Positions 44,141-53,855 of a DNA stretch of 64,000 bases are shown piece after piece. Below the pieces are notes generated by a model. It saw only the letters and a program-made list of their open reading frames with translations. It was not told the origin of the DNA and ran no database searches. A program made the position numbers and the translations under genes. Every line of letters starts with the position of its first letter. Positions within the stretch are counted from its first letter, which is position 1. The stretch is from Hyunsoonleella aquatilis (GTDB lineage Bacteria > Bacteroidota > Bacteroidia > Flavobacteriales > Flavobacteriaceae), in the NCBI RefSeq assembly GCF_014270105.1, contig NZ_JACNMF010000001.1, forward strand, positions 794,787-858,786, written 5' to 3'.

Positions 44141-44282
44141 CGCTTTTAAATCAATGTCTAACCAAAAAATTAGAATATGGAATAAGCCTTGAATGAAAGT
44201 GAGTTATACCAATCCTAATTAATCAAGGCGAATTTTATACTTGCACGAAGTGTAGCTGATTTTTTAAAAACCTAAAAAACAG

Positions 44283-44585
44283 ATGAAAGTAAACCTGCAA
44301 TCCGTTAATTTTAATGCTGACCAAAAATTGATAGACTTTATTCAAAAGCGTATGGACAAGTTGGATATGTTTTATGATAAGGTCATCAAATCCGATGTGT
44401 ATTTAAAGGTTGAAAATACTAGCGACAAAGAGAATAAGATTTTTGAGGCTAGAGTAAGCGTTCCGGGAGACAGCTTTGTGGTAAAAAAGCAATGCAAAAC
44501 CTTTGAGGAAGGCACGGATACTGCCGTAGCATCCTTAGAACGACAGCTCTTAAGGCGAAAAGAAAAGTTAAGAACGCATTCCTAA
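44283..44585 (+). CDS. hpf: Short ribosome hibernation promoting factor (HPF/RaiA family)
   Basis: The 100-residue protein starts MKVNLQSVNFNADQKLIDFI and continues with RMDKLDMFYDKVIKSDVYLK, a VSVPGDSFVVKKQCKTFEEG strand-helix and a basic RQLLRRKEKLRTH tail. This is the S30AE/HPF fold, without the C-terminal dimerisation domain of long HPF. It binds the decoding centre of idle ribosomes. It lies between xer and the tRNA/tuf operon and has its own terminator downstream. Confidence 0.93.
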   Translation: MKVNLQSVNFNADQKLIDFIQKRMDKLDMFYDKVIKSDVYLKVENTSDKENKIFEARVSVPGDSFVVKKQCKTFEEGTDTAVASLERQLLRRKEKLRTHS

Positions 44586-44604
44586 TAATTTTTTTCAAAA
44601 AATG

Positions 44605-44635
44605 TTTTGAATAACTAAAAATATCTATACATTTG
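44605..44635 (+). promoter_or_regulatory. Strong Bacteroidota promoter of the tRNA-tuf operon
   Basis: TTTTG at 44605-44609, an 18-bp spacer and TACATTTG at 44628-44635 fit both elements of the consensus. The predicted start is near 44640, inside a terminator hairpin. Confidence 0.8.
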
Positions 44636-44636
44636 C

Positions 44637-44664
44637 AGTCCGTTAGAAATAACGGGCTTTTTTT
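44637..44664 (+). terminator. Hairpin terminator after hpf, at the tRNA operon start
   Basis: AGTCCGTTA and TAACGGGCT pair (one G-U) around a GAAA tetraloop, followed directly by a T run. It ends transcription from hpf and also lies at the very 5' end of the tRNA transcript predicted from the promoter upstream. Confidence 0.85.
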
Positions 44665-44687
44665 ATGTGGAAAAAGGTCAAAAAAAG

Positions 44688-44761
44688 GCCGATATAGCTC
44701 AGCTGGCTAGAGCAGCTGATTTGTAATCAGCAGGTCGTGGGTTCGAGTCCCTCTATCGGCT
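44688..44761 (+). tRNA. tRNA-Thr (anticodon TGT)
   Basis: GCCGATA pairs with TATCGGC in the acceptor stem, the D arm is AGCTC...GAGC, the anticodon loop is TTTGTAA and GGTTCGAGTCC forms the T arm. CCA is not encoded. It is the first gene of the tRNA-tuf operon. Confidence 0.97.
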
Positions 44762-44844
44762 CTTTAAAAGGAAAATACTAAGTTCTTTAAAATACTGTAT
44801 TTGTTTGGAATTTTGAGTTTATAACTTGGGATTTCAGACGGTTT

Positions 44845-44927
44845 GGGAAGATACTCAAGCGGCCAACGAGGACAGACTGTAAATCTGTTGGTTTTCACCT
44901 TCGCAGGTTCGAATCCTGCTCTTCCCA
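44845..44927 (+). tRNA. tRNA-Tyr (anticodon GTA)
   Basis: GGGAAGA pairs with TCTTCCC. The anticodon loop is CTGTAAA, a long variable arm (GTTGGTTTTCACCTTC region) marks a class II tRNA, and GGTTCGAATCC forms the T arm. Confidence 0.96.
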
Positions 44928-45072
44928 CATATGATTTCTAATAAGGAACTGTCAAAAGTTCACTTTTGTAAGGTTGCGTTTAGAAATTATTTGGATTGGG
45001 TCACCAATCCAGGATCATCGAGCAAAGCGAGATAATCCTTAAAAACCAAGCAAGTTTTTAGACTTGCAAAAC

Positions 45073-45145
45073 GCGGGAGTAGCTCAGTTGGTAGAGCGTC
45101 AGCCTTCCAAGCTGAATGTCGCCGGTTCGAACCCGGTCTCCCGCT
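45073..45145 (+). tRNA. tRNA-Gly (anticodon TCC)
   Basis: GCGGGAG pairs with CTCCCGC. The anticodon stem TCAGC/GCTGA holds loop CTTCCAA, and GGTTCGAACCC forms the T arm. Confidence 0.97.
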
Positions 45146-45217
45146 CAAAACTATTTACGAGTTACGATATGCGAATTACTAATCGTAAATCTGGAATCGG
45201 CAATCGTAAATAAAATT

Positions 45218-45289
45218 GCCGGTGTAGCTCAGGGGTAGAGCGTTTCCTTGGTAAGGAAGAGGTCACGGGTTCAAATCCCGTCATTGGCT
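45218..45289 (+). tRNA. tRNA-Thr (anticodon GGT)
   Basis: GCCGGTG pairs with CATTGGC using two G-U pairs. The anticodon loop is TTGGTAA and GGTTCAAATCC forms the T arm. It is 62 bases upstream of tuf and probably processed from the same transcript. Confidence 0.96.
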
Positions 45290-45351
45290 CTAAAAAATTG
45301 AATAGAATACACTAATATTATTATATAACTAAGATTTAAATTATTTAAAAC

Positions 45352-46539
45352 ATGGCAAAGGCAACTTTTGATCGTTCAAAACCACACTTAAATATTGGTA
45401 CTATTGGACACGTAGATCACGGTAAAACAACTTTAACTGCTGCTATTACTAAAGTATTAGCTGATGCAGGTTTATCAGAGGCTAAGGATTTCGACCAAAT
45501 CGATAACGCTCCAGAAGAAAAAGAAAGAGGTATTACAATTAATACATCTCATGTAGAATATCAAACAGCTAATCGTCACTATGCTCACGTTGACTGTCCG
45601 GGTCACGCGGATTACGTAAAGAACATGGTAACTGGTGCGGCTCAAATGGACGGCGCTATCTTGGTTGTTGCTGCAACTGATGGTCCAATGCCACAAACTC
45701 GTGAGCACATCCTTTTAGGACGTCAGGTAGGTATTCCTCGTATCGTTGTGTTCTTGAACAAAGTTGATATGGTGGATGATGATGAGCTTTTAGAGCTTGT
45801 TGATATGGAAGTTAGAGATTTGCTGAACTTCTACGAGTATGATGGAGATAACGGTCCTGTAATTTCAGGTTCTGCTTTAGGTGCACTTAACGGTGAGCAA
45901 AAGTGGGTGGATACTGTATTGGAATTGATGGAAGCTTGTGATACTTGGATTGAAGAGCCAGTTCGTGATATGGACAAGCCTTTCTTGATGCCTATCGAAG
46001 ACGTATTCTCTATAACAGGTCGTGGTACTGTTGCAACTGGTCGTATCGAGACTGGTGTAGCTAACACCGGAGACCCTGTAGAAATCATCGGTATGGGTGC
46101 TGAGAAGTTAACTTCTACTATCACTGGTATTGAGATGTTCCGTCAAATATTAGATAGAGGTGAAGCTGGAGATAACGCTGGTATCCTATTAAGAGGTATT
46201 GAGAAAACTCAAATCTCAAGAGGTATGGTTATCACTAAGCCAGGTTCTGTAACACCACACGCCAAGTTTAAGGCTGAGGTGTATATCCTTAAAAAAGAAG
46301 AAGGTGGACGTCACACTCCGTTCCATAACAACTACCGTCCACAGTTCTACGTTCGTACAACTGACGTTACTGGAAACATCGCGCTTCCTGATGGAGTTGA
46401 AATGGTGATGCCTGGAGATAACTTAACGATTACTGTTGAGTTGATTCAGCCAATTGCAATGAACGTAGGTTTACGTTTCGCTATCCGTGAAGGTGGTAGA
46501 ACAGTTGGTGCTGGTCAGGTAACTGAGATTTTAGACTAA
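45352..46539 (+). CDS. tuf: Elongation factor Tu
   Basis: The 395-residue GTPase delivers aminoacyl-tRNA to the ribosome. Visible motifs are GHVDHGKTT (residues 19-27), [40 protein letters not shown] and, in domains [18 protein letters not shown] and [16 protein letters not shown]. Codon choice differs from most of the window (frequent CGT, GGT, GTA), as expected for a very highly expressed gene. It follows four tRNA genes and precedes tRNA-Trp, secE and nusG. Confidence 0.98.
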   Translation: MAKATFDRSKPHLNIGTIGHVDHGKTTLTAAITKVLADAGLSEAKDFDQIDNAPEEKERGITINTSHVEYQTANRHYAHVDCPGHADYVKNMVTGAAQMDGAILVVAATDGPMPQTREHILLGRQVGIPRIVVFLNKVDMVDDDELLELVDMEVRDLLNFYEYDGDNGPVISGSALGALNGEQKWVDTVLELMEACDTWIEEPVRDMDKPFLMPIEDVFSITGRGTVATGRIETGVANTGDPVEIIGMGAEKLTSTITGIEMFRQILDRGEAGDNAGILLRGIEKTQISRGMVITKPGSVTPHAKFKAEVYILKKEEGGRHTPFHNNYRPQFYVRTTDVTGNIALPDGVEMVMPGDNLTITVELIQPIAMNVGLRFAIREGGRTVGAGQVTEILD

Positions 46540-46566
46540 ACACTAGTTTAATATAATATGACTCAT

Positions 46567-46597
46567 AAGGTATTACGCTTTTGGCGTGATGCCTTTT
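46567..46597 (+). terminator. Weak hairpin terminator after tuf
   Basis: AAGGTATTACGC and GCGTGATGCCTT pair with two G-U pairs around a TTTTG loop, followed by only a short T stretch, so read-through to tRNA-Trp is plausible. Confidence 0.65.
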
Positions 46598-46608
46598 GAC
46601 TTATATTT

Positions 46609-46657
46609 ACGGGTTTAGCTCATCCCGATAGTTATCGGGAGCTAGAGCACCAACCCA
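46609..46657 (+). pseudogene. tRNA-Trp-like remnant carrying an 18-bp palindrome in its D loop
   Basis: ACGGGTTTAGCTCA is identical to the first 14 bases of the intact tRNA-Trp 52 bases downstream. It is followed by TCCCGATAGTTATCGGGA (46623-46640, a one-mismatch-type member of the palindrome family), then GCTAGAGCAC (9 of 10 like the tRNA's GGTAGAGCAC) and CAACCCA, resembling the tRNA's 3' CAACCCGT. The anticodon arm is missing, so it is not a functional tRNA. Confidence 0.7.
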
Positions 46658-46660
46658 AAC

Positions 46661-46733
46661 ACGGGTTTAGCTCAGTTGGTAGAGCACAGGTCTCCAAAAC
46701 CTGGTGTCGGGAGTTCGAGTCTCTCAACCCGTG
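46661..46733 (+). tRNA. tRNA-Trp (anticodon CCA)
   Basis: ACGGGTT pairs with AACCCGT. The anticodon stem CAGGT/ACCTG holds loop CTCCAAA, and GAGTTCGAGTCTC forms the T arm. It lies between tuf and secE, the standard bacterial position. Confidence 0.97.
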
Positions 46734-46800
46734 CTAAGAACATTTGGTATTTTTTACCTTGATAGATAAATCAGGTTAACTCCTGAAAAAAAGAAATAAA

Positions 46801-46998
46801 ATGGCTGGAATCGTAACATACGTAAAAGAATCGTTTGAAGAACTAAAGAACCATGTGTCTTGGCCAACTTGGGCCGAAGCGCAGAATTTAACAGTTATCG
46901 TAGCTGTGTTCTCCATTATCTTTTCATTGGCTATTTGGGGAGTAGATACAGTTTTGAGCAAGGTTGTTACACTTTACTTTGATTGGATTAACGGATAA
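46801..46998 (+). CDS. secE: Preprotein translocase subunit SecE
   Basis: The 65-residue protein has the short SecE layout: an amphipathic helix with VKESFEELKNHVSWPTWAEA (the conserved WP motif) followed by a single membrane helix LTVIVAVFSIIFSLAIWGVD. It clamps SecY in the inner-membrane translocon. It is 13 bases upstream of nusG. Confidence 0.95.
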   Translation: MAGIVTYVKESFEELKNHVSWPTWAEAQNLTVIVAVFSIIFSLAIWGVDTVLSKVVTLYFDWING

Positions 46999-47011
46999 AA
47001 GCAAGCGGTAT

Positions 47012-47566
47012 ATGTCTGAAGTAAGTGAAAAAAAATGGTACGTTGTTAGGGCTGTAAGCGGTCAGGAAAACAAAATCAAAACCTATATCGAGAATGAAAT
47101 TGCTCGTTTGGGTATGCAGGATTATGTAGACCAAGTGCTGGTACCGACTGAAAAAGTGATTCAAATTCGGAATGGAAAGAAAATTCAAAAGGAAAAAGTA
47201 TTCTTTCCGGGATATATTATGATTCAAGCGAATTTAACAGGTGAAGTACCACATATTATCAAAGGTATAACCAATGTTATCGGTTTTTTGGGTGAAACTA
47301 AAGGAGGAGATCCTGTGCCATTGAGACAATCTGAAGTTAACAGAATGTTAGGTAAAGTGGACGAATTGGCTGAGGATGATAACATCCATGTGGCTATTCC
47401 ATTTACAAAAGGCGAAACCGTAAAAGTTATCGATGGGCCGTTCAACGGGTTTGATGGTACTATCGAAAACATAAACGAAGAAAAGCGTAAGCTTGAGGTG
47501 ATGGTTAAGATTTTCGGAAGAAAGACACCATTGGAACTGAGCTATATGCAGGTTGAGAAAATTTAA
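47012..47566 (+). CDS. nusG: Transcription termination/antitermination factor NusG
   Basis: I start at ATG 47012 (MSEVSEKKWYVVRAVSGQEN), 16 codons inside the longest frame, giving 184 residues. The NGN domain contains KWYVVRAVSGQENKIKTYIE and FFPGYIMIQA. The C-terminal KOW domain has FTKGETVKVIDGPFNGFDGT. It binds RNA polymerase and couples it to Rho or the ribosome. Confidence 0.96.
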   Translation: MSEVSEKKWYVVRAVSGQENKIKTYIENEIARLGMQDYVDQVLVPTEKVIQIRNGKKIQKEKVFFPGYIMIQANLTGEVPHIIKGITNVIGFLGETKGGDPVPLRQSEVNRMLGKVDELAEDDNIHVAIPFTKGETVKVIDGPFNGFDGTIENINEEKRKLEVMVKIFGRKTPLELSYMQVEKI

Positions 47567-47636
47567 TAATTGTTACATATACCAGATAAGTTTAGAGCTT
47601 CCAAAACTAAATCTTATCACATTTAAATTTTAAAAC

Positions 47637-48074
47637 ATGGCAAAAGAGTTAGGAAAAGTAGTTAAGCTACAAGTTAGGGGAGGTGTTGCGAATCCATCGC
47701 CACCGGTCGGACCCGCTCTAGGTGCTGCTGGGGTAAACATTATGGAGTTCTGTAAGCAATTTAATGCTAGAACCCAAGATAAACAAGGTAAAGTATTGCC
47801 TGTGGTTATCTCCGTTTACAAGGACAAGTCTTTCGATTTCGTAATCAAGACACCACCAGCTGCAGTACAATTATTAGAAGCGGCCAAGGTGAAGAAAGGT
47901 TCAGGCGAGCCAAACCGAAAAAAAGTAGCTAAAGTATCTTGGGACCAGGTAAAAGCAATAGCAGAGGACAAAATGCAAGATTTGAATGCATTTACTGTTG
48001 AATCTGCTATGAAAATGGTAGCTGGTACGGCAAGATCAATGGGAATCACTGTAACAGGGAAATTCCCTTCTTAA
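47637..48074 (+). CDS. rplK: 50S ribosomal protein uL11
   Basis: The 145-residue protein carries [20 protein letters not shown] near the N-terminus (the proline-rich factor-binding hinge), [15 protein letters not shown], and a C-terminal rRNA-binding domain ending [12 protein letters not shown]. It forms the base of the L7/L12 stalk. It leads the rplKAJL ribosomal genes, 70 bases after nusG. Confidence 0.97.
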   Translation: MAKELGKVVKLQVRGGVANPSPPVGPALGAAGVNIMEFCKQFNARTQDKQGKVLPVVISVYKDKSFDFVIKTPPAAVQLLEAAKVKKGSGEPNRKKVAKVSWDQVKAIAEDKMQDLNAFTVESAMKMVAGTARSMGITVTGKFPS

Positions 48075-48093
48075 TCTATAAAGACATTAGAAA

Positions 48094-48783
48094 ATGGCAA
48101 GATTAACAAAAAAGCAAAAAGAGGCTTTAGCTAAAATTGAAAAAGGGAAGCTTTATTCTGTTGATGAAGCGTCTGCACTAATCAAAGAAATTACCAATAC
48201 TAAATTTGATGCGTCTGTTGACTTAGCTGTGCGTTTGGGAGTTGATCCTCGTAAAGCAAATCAAATGGTGAGGGGTGTTGTATCGCTTCCTCATGGTACT
48301 GGTAAAGACAAGAAAGTATTAGCATTAGTAACACCGGATAAGGAAGCCGAAGCTAAAGAAGCTGGAGCGGATTACGTTGGTTTGGACGAATACCTTGATA
48401 AAATTAAAGGTGGGTGGACCGACGTAGATGTTATCATTACAATGCCTGCCGTTATGGGTAAATTGGGGCCTTTAGGACGTATCCTTGGACCTCGTGGTTT
48501 AATGCCAAACCCTAAAACAGGTACGGTAACTATGGATGTGGCCAAAGCGGTTAGCGAGGTAAAAGCTGGTAAAATCGACTTTAAAGTTGATAAAACTGGA
48601 ATCGTTCACGCGGCTATAGGCAAGGCATCTTTCAGTGCTGATAAAATTGCGGGTAACGCAAATGAATTATTACAAACATTATTAAAGTTGAAACCAACTA
48701 CTGCAAAGGGTACTTATGTGAAGAGTATTTTTATGTCTTCTACCATGAGTCCAAGCGTTGCTGTAGATCCTAAAATTGGTTAA
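48094..48783 (+). CDS. rplA: 50S ribosomal protein uL1
   Basis: The 229-residue protein has [60 protein letters not shown] and [12 protein letters not shown], all uL1 signatures. It forms the L1 stalk near the E site and often represses its own operon; no L1-binding leader is apparent here. It starts 19 bases after rplK. Confidence 0.97.
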   Translation: MARLTKKQKEALAKIEKGKLYSVDEASALIKEITNTKFDASVDLAVRLGVDPRKANQMVRGVVSLPHGTGKDKKVLALVTPDKEAEAKEAGADYVGLDEYLDKIKGGWTDVDVIITMPAVMGKLGPLGRILGPRGLMPNPKTGTVTMDVAKAVSEVKAGKIDFKVDKTGIVHAAIGKASFSADKIAGNANELLQTLLKLKPTTAKGTYVKSIFMSSTMSPSVAVDPKIG

Positions 48784-48803
48784 TCAGTTAAATACCTTTT
48801 ATT

Positions 48804-49325
48804 ATGACAAGAGAAGAAAAATCGCAAGTAATTCAAGACTTAACTGCACAATTGGCCGATAATACGAATATCTATTTGACTGATATTTCAGGATTGAACG
48901 CAGGGTCTACTTCAGACTTACGTCGTGCTTGTTTCAAAGCCAACGTAAGCATGTCAGTAGTGAAAAATACATTACTTGAAAAAGCTATGGAAGCTTCAGA
49001 CAAAGAGTTTGGAGACCTTGCCACAGTTTTGAAAGGAAATACTTCCGTAATGTATTCTGAGACTGGTAATGCGCCAGCCAAAGTCATCAAAGCTTTCAGA
49101 AAAAAATCAGAGCGTCCAGTGCTGAAAGGAGCTTTTATTGAGGAAGCAATTTACATTGGCGACGAGCAATTGGATGCATTAGTAGACATCAAGTCTAAAG
49201 ATGAGTTGATTGGAGAAATCGTAACGTTGCTTCAATCTCCTGCTAAAAATGTTATTTCTGCACTTAAATCAGGTGGAGGAACATTGGCAGGCATCATTAA
49301 AACATTATCCGAAAAAGAAGGATAA
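48804..49325 (+). CDS. rplJ: 50S ribosomal protein uL10
   Basis: The 173-residue protein shows the uL10 pattern: an N-terminal MTREEKSQVIQDLTAQLADN, FKANVSMSVVKNTLLEKAME, and a C-terminal helix region for bL12 binding (LQSPAKNVISALKSGGGTLA). It anchors bL12 dimers to the ribosome. Only 20 bases separate it from rplA, leaving no room for a long L10 leader. Confidence 0.97.
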   Translation: MTREEKSQVIQDLTAQLADNTNIYLTDISGLNAGSTSDLRRACFKANVSMSVVKNTLLEKAMEASDKEFGDLATVLKGNTSVMYSETGNAPAKVIKAFRKKSERPVLKGAFIEEAIYIGDEQLDALVDIKSKDELIGEIVTLLQSPAKNVISALKSGGGTLAGIIKTLSEKEG

Positions 49326-49389
49326 TCTAACAAGTACGCACTTTTTACAATTATATTATTATTAAAACATTTTTAAAACGATAGAAAAA

Positions 49390-49770
49390 ATGGCAGATTT
49401 AAAAGATTTCGCAGAACAATTAGTTAACTTAACAGTAAAAGAAGTTAATGAGTTAGCTACTATATTAAAAGATGAGTATGGTATCGAGCCTGCTGCTGCA
49501 GCCGTAGCTGTTGCTGCTGGTGGAGGTGCTGCTGCTGGTGGTGAAGCTGCTGAGGAAAAATCAGAATTTGATGTAATCCTTAAAGCTCCAGGTGGATCTA
49601 AATTGGCAGTTGTAAAATTAGTTAAGGAATTAACTGGTCTAGGCTTGAAAGAAGCTAAAGGATTAGTTGATGAGGCGCCATCTCCAATCAAGGAAGGTGT
49701 TGCTAAAGACGAAGCTGAAGCTCTTAAAGCTCAATTAGAAGAAGCAGGAGCTGAGGTTGAGCTTAAGTAA
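49390..49770 (+). CDS. rplL: 50S ribosomal protein bL12
   Basis: The 126-residue protein has an N-terminal dimerisation helix ([20 protein letters not shown]), an Ala/Gly-rich hinge ([20 protein letters not shown]) and the C-terminal factor-binding domain [20 protein letters not shown], then [20 protein letters not shown]. It recruits translational GTPases. A large hairpin lies between it and rpoB. Confidence 0.97.
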   Translation: MADLKDFAEQLVNLTVKEVNELATILKDEYGIEPAAAAVAVAAGGGAAAGGEAAEEKSEFDVILKAPGGSKLAVVKLVKELTGLGLKEAKGLVDEAPSPIKEGVAKDEAEALKAQLEEAGAEVELK

Positions 49771-49793
49771 GCTTAATTACTCAACAATACAAA

Positions 49794-49835
49794 GGTTTAG
49801 GCCTGTTCCGCAATACGCGGAACGTGGCCTAGACC
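49794..49835 (+). promoter_or_regulatory. Large hairpin between rplL and rpoB
   Basis: GGTTTAGGCC pairs with GGCCTAGACC and GTTCCGC with GCGGAAC around an AATAC loop, separated by a small T/GT internal loop. Only a TTTT stretch follows, so it is more likely an attenuator or RNA-processing hairpin than a full terminator. The rest of the 197-bp gap shows no further clear signal. Confidence 0.75.
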
Positions 49836-49967
49836 ATTTTGCGTCTATAAACATAGGCACAAAAAAATTGCTAAAACAGCCTTTTTAAGTAGGTGAAAAA
49901 TTAGGCTGAATTACTAGTGTTTTAAAGCACTATCATCATATTTTTTTAATCAAAATTCCGTCCATTG

Positions 49968-52900
49968 ATGTTGTCAACACAAGCTGAAAGATTAAATTTT
50001 TCCTCTATTGTAAATAGAACGGAATATCCTGATTTTTTGGATATCCAGATTAAATCCTTCCAGGATTTTTTCCAACTTGAAACTAAATCTGAAGAGAGAG
50101 GTGATGAAGGGTTATACAATACCTTCATGGAAAACTTCCCAATTACAGATTCTCGTAATCAATTCGTTTTAGAATTTTTAGATTACTTCATCGACCCGCC
50201 ACGTTATGCCATTGAAGAGTGTATAGAAAGAGGGTTAACTTATTCTGTGCCATTAAAAGCACGCTTAAAATTATATTGTACTGATCCCGAGCATGAAGAT
50301 TTTGAAACTATCGTTCAAGATGTTTATTTGGGGACTATACCGTACATGACACCGAGTGGTACGTTTGTGATCAATGGTGCTGAACGTGTTGTGGTGTCTC
50401 AGTTACACCGTTCACCAGGGGTGTTCTTTGGTCAGTCTTTCCATGCCAATGGTACAAAGTTATATTCAGCAAGGGTAATTCCGTTCAAAGGATCTTGGAT
50501 AGAATTTGCCACAGATATCAATCAGGTGATGTACGCCTACATTGATAGAAAGAAAAAATTACCTGTAACTACTTTATTCCGTGCGATTGGTTTCGAACGC
50601 GATAAGGATATTTTAGAAATTTTCGATTTAGCTGAAGAGGTGAAAGTTTCTAAGACAGGTCTGAAGAAATATTTAGGACGAAAGTTAGCGGCACGTGTGT
50701 TGAACACATGGCACGAGGATTTTGTGGATGAAGATACAGGTGAGGTAGTATCTATCGAGCGTAACGAAATTGTATTGGATCGTGATACTATCCTTGATAA
50801 AGAGAATATTGAAGAAATTCTTGAAGCCGGTGTAAAAACCATTTTGTTACACAAAGAAGATCAGGATAAAGGCGATTATGCTATTATTCACAATACGCTT
50901 CAAAAAGACCCAACCAACTCCGAAAAAGAGGCTGTTGAGCATATCTATAGACAATTACGTAATGCAGAACCGCCAGATGAGGAAACTGCCCGTGGTATTA
51001 TAGATAAGTTATTCTTCTCAGACCAACGTTACTCACTTGGAGAAGTAGGTCGTTACAGAATGAACAAAAAATTAGGGTTGGATATCGGAATGGACAAGCA
51101 AGTTTTGACCAAAGAAGATATCATTACCATCATAAAATATTTAATCGAGCTGATCAATTCTAAAGCAGAGATTGATGATATCGATCACTTATCCAACCGT
51201 CGTGTACGTACAGTAGGTGAGCAATTGTCATCTCAGTTTGGTGTTGGTTTAGCGCGTATGGCACGTACCATTCGTGAGCGTATGAATGTTCGTGATAACG
51301 AAGTTTTTACCCCGATCGATTTGATTAATGCGAAGACGTTATCTTCAGTAATTAATTCGTTCTTTGGTACAAACCAGCTATCTCAGTTTATGGATCAAAC
51401 CAATCCATTAGCAGAGATTACTCACAAGCGTCGTTTATCGGCTTTAGGCCCTGGAGGACTTTCAAGAGAAAGAGCAGGTTTTGAGGTTCGTGACGTTCAC
51501 TATACGCACTATGGCCGTTTATGTCCTATAGAAACACCAGAAGGTCCGAACATTGGTTTGATTTCTTCATTGTCAGTTTTTGCCAAAGTGAATTCAATGG
51601 GATTCATTGAAACACCATATCGAAAAGTTGAAAATGGTGTTGTGGATATCAAAAACGCACCAACGTATTTAAGTGCTGAAGAAGAAGAGGAAAAACTGAT
51701 TGCCCAGGCTACTATTGAAGTGGATGGTGATGGAAAAATACAGCATGATAAGGTAATTGCGCGTATGGAAGGTGATTTCCCAGTGATTGATCCAAATGAG
51801 TTACATTATACTGATGTTGCACCAAACCAAATTTCATCGATTTCAGCTTCTTTGATTCCATTCTTGGAGCATGATGATGCAAACCGTGCACTGATGGGAT
51901 CAAACATGATGCGTCAAGCGGTACCTTTATTGAGAGTGGATTCTCCAATAGTTGGAACAGGTTTAGAGCGTCAAGTGGCCTCAGATTCCAGAGTATTGAT
52001 TAATGCTGAAGGTTCAGGAGAGGTACTTTATGTGGATGCCAATGAAATTAAAATTAGGTACGACCGTACTGAAGACGAAGCTAAAGTTAGTTTTGATTCA
52101 GATATTAAATCGTATCCATTAGTAAAATTCAGAAAGACCAACCAAGGAACCTCTATCAACTTGAAACCTATTGTTACAAAAGGAGATAAGGTGTCAAAAG
52201 GACAAGTGTTGTGTGAGGGTTACGCCACTCAAAAAGGAGAATTGGCACTTGGTAGAAATATGAAAGTGGCGTTTATGCCTTGGAAAGGGTATAACTTTGA
52301 GGATGCGATTGTAATTTCTGAAAAAGTGGTTCGCGAAGATATTTTCACCTCAATTCATATTGATGAATACTCACTCGAGGTTAGAGATACAAAACTAGGT
52401 AACGAGGAGTTAACGAATGATATACCAAACGTTTCCGAAGAGGCTACTAAAGACTTGGATGAGCACGGTATGATTCGCGTTGGTGCCGAAGTAAAGCCTG
52501 GTGACATTTTAATTGGTAAGATTACACCAAAAGGTGAATCTGACCCAACACCTGAGGAAAAATTATTACGTGCCATCTTCGGTGATAAAGCTGGTGATGT
52601 AAAAGATGCATCATTAAAAGCATCGCCTTCATTGAATGGTGTTGTAATTGACAAGAAATTATTCGCCAGAGCGGTAAAAGATAAGCGTAAAAGAGCTCAG
52701 GATAAAGATGATATTTTAGCTCTTGAAGCACAATACGACAGAAAGTTTGATGAGCTTAAAGATGTTTTAGTTGAAAAACTATTCGCTATCGTTAATGGAA
52801 AAACTGCTCAAGGTATCTTTAATGATTTAGGTGAAGAAGTTCTACCAAAAGGTAAGAAGTTTACACTTAAAATGTTAAACGCTGTTGATGATTATGCGCA

Positions 52901-53780
52901 CTTGGTGTCTGGTAAATGGACGACTGACGATCATACCAATCAATTAGTTTCTGAATTAATTCACAACTATAAGATTAAGGAAAATGATTTACAAGGAAAC
53001 TTGCGCCGTGAGAAGTTTACCATTTCTGTTGGTGACGAATTACCTGCAGGTATCATCAAATTAGCTAAAGTTTATATCGCTAAGAAACGTAAACTGAAAG
53101 TAGGTGATAAAATGGCGGGACGTCACGGTAACAAAGGTATTGTAGCACGTATCGTTCGTCAAGAAGATATGCCGTTCTTGGAAGATGGAACCCCTGTGGA
53201 TATTGTATTGAACCCGCTTGGTGTACCTTCTCGTATGAACATCGGTCAGATTTATGAAACTGTTTTGGGATGGGCCGGTCAGAAATTGGGTCAAAAATAT
53301 GCGACTCCAATTTTCGATGGTGCTAATATTGATCAAATCAACGCTTTAACTGATGAAGCTGGAATTCCAAGATACGGTCATACGTATTTATATGACGGTG
53401 GAACTGGAGACCGTTTTGATCAGCCAGCGACTGTAGGTGTAATTTACATGTTGAAATTAGGCCACATGGTTGACGATAAAATGCACGCACGTTCTATTGG
53501 GCCTTACTCATTAATTACGCAACAACCCCTTGGTGGTAAAGCCCAGTTTGGTGGTCAGCGTTTTGGTGAGATGGAAGTTTGGGCACTTGAGGCTTATGGG
53601 GCATCAAGTACCTTACGTGAGATCTTAACTGTAAAATCTGATGATGTAATTGGTAGAGCCAAAACTTACGAAAGTATCGTAAAAGGCGAACCAATGCCAG
53701 ATCCAGGTTTACCAGAATCTTTCAACGTATTAATGCACGAATTGAAAGGTTTAGGATTAGACATCAGATTAGAGGAGTAA
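49968..53780 (+). CDS. rpoB: RNA polymerase beta subunit
   Basis: I start at ATG 49968 ([20 protein letters not shown]); a TTG one codon earlier is less likely. The 1270-residue protein contains the rifampicin-pocket region [20 protein letters not shown] then [20 protein letters not shown], with the residues usual in rifampicin-sensitive enzymes (Asp, His and Ser at the key sites). It also has [47 protein letters not shown] and [20 protein letters not shown]. It forms half of the catalytic cleft. Confidence 0.98.
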   Translation: MLSTQAERLNFSSIVNRTEYPDFLDIQIKSFQDFFQLETKSEERGDEGLYNTFMENFPITDSRNQFVLEFLDYFIDPPRYAIEECIERGLTYSVPLKARLKLYCTDPEHEDFETIVQDVYLGTIPYMTPSGTFVINGAERVVVSQLHRSPGVFFGQSFHANGTKLYSARVIPFKGSWIEFATDINQVMYAYIDRKKKLPVTTLFRAIGFERDKDILEIFDLAEEVKVSKTGLKKYLGRKLAARVLNTWHEDFVDEDTGEVVSIERNEIVLDRDTILDKENIEEILEAGVKTILLHKEDQDKGDYAIIHNTLQKDPTNSEKEAVEHIYRQLRNAEPPDEETARGIIDKLFFSDQRYSLGEVGRYRMNKKLGLDIGMDKQVLTKEDIITIIKYLIELINSKAEIDDIDHLSNRRVRTVGEQLSSQFGVGLARMARTIRERMNVRDNEVFTPIDLINAKTLSSVINSFFGTNQLSQFMDQTNPLAEITHKRRLSALGPGGLSRERAGFEVRDVHYTHYGRLCPIETPEGPNIGLISSLSVFAKVNSMGFIETPYRKVENGVVDIKNAPTYLSAEEEEEKLIAQATIEVDGDGKIQHDKVIARMEGDFPVIDPNELHYTDVAPNQISSISASLIPFLEHDDANRALMGSNMMRQAVPLLRVDSPIVGTGLERQVASDSRVLINAEGSGEVLYVDANEIKIRYDRTEDEAKVSFDSDIKSYPLVKFRKTNQGTSINLKPIVTKGDKVSKGQVLCEGYATQKGELALGRNMKVAFMPWKGYNFEDAIVISEKVVREDIFTSIHIDEYSLEVRDTKLGNEELTNDIPNVSEEATKDLDEHGMIRVGAEVKPGDILIGKITPKGESDPTPEEKLLRAIFGDKAGDVKDASLKASPSLNGVVIDKKLFARAVKDKRKRAQDKDDILALEAQYDRKFDELKDVLVEKLFAIVNGKTAQGIFNDLGEEVLPKGKKFTLKMLNAVDDYAHLVSGKWTTDDHTNQLVSELIHNYKIKENDLQGNLRREKFTISVGDELPAGIIKLAKVYIAKKRKLKVGDKMAGRHGNKGIVARIVRQEDMPFLEDGTPVDIVLNPLGVPSRMNIGQIYETVLGWAGQKLGQKYATPIFDGANIDQINALTDEAGIPRYGHTYLYDGGTGDRFDQPATVGVIYMLKLGHMVDDKMHARSIGPYSLITQQPLGGKAQFGGQRFGEMEVWALEAYGASSTLREILTVKSDDVIGRAKTYESIVKGEPMPDPGLPESFNVLMHELKGLGLDIRLEE

Positions 53781-53793
53781 AACTTAAAGTTGG

Positions 53794-53835
53794 CAGTCGC
53801 AGTATGCAGTTTACATCAACTGAGTACTGAGACTG
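53794..53835. repeat. Hairpin-forming dispersed repeat between rpoB and rpoC
   Basis: CAGTC, CAGTA and CAGTT on the left pair with AACTG, TACTG and GACTG on the right around a TACATC loop, separated by small mismatches. The left arm resembles the repeat at 21300 and the right arm resembles CTCAGTCTCAG near 26008. It sits in the 75-bp gap of the rpoBC operon and must be transcribed with it. Confidence 0.75.
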
Positions 53836-53855
53836 AGACTGAAAACTAAAAAAAC

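Noticed and set aside
46609..46660. A second functional tRNA
   Set aside because: No anticodon arm or T arm exists between the D-arm-like part and the CAACCCA end.
48784..48803. L10 leader regulating rplJL
   Set aside because: Only 20 bases lie between rplA and rplJ, too short for the known kink-turn/T-box-like L10 leader.
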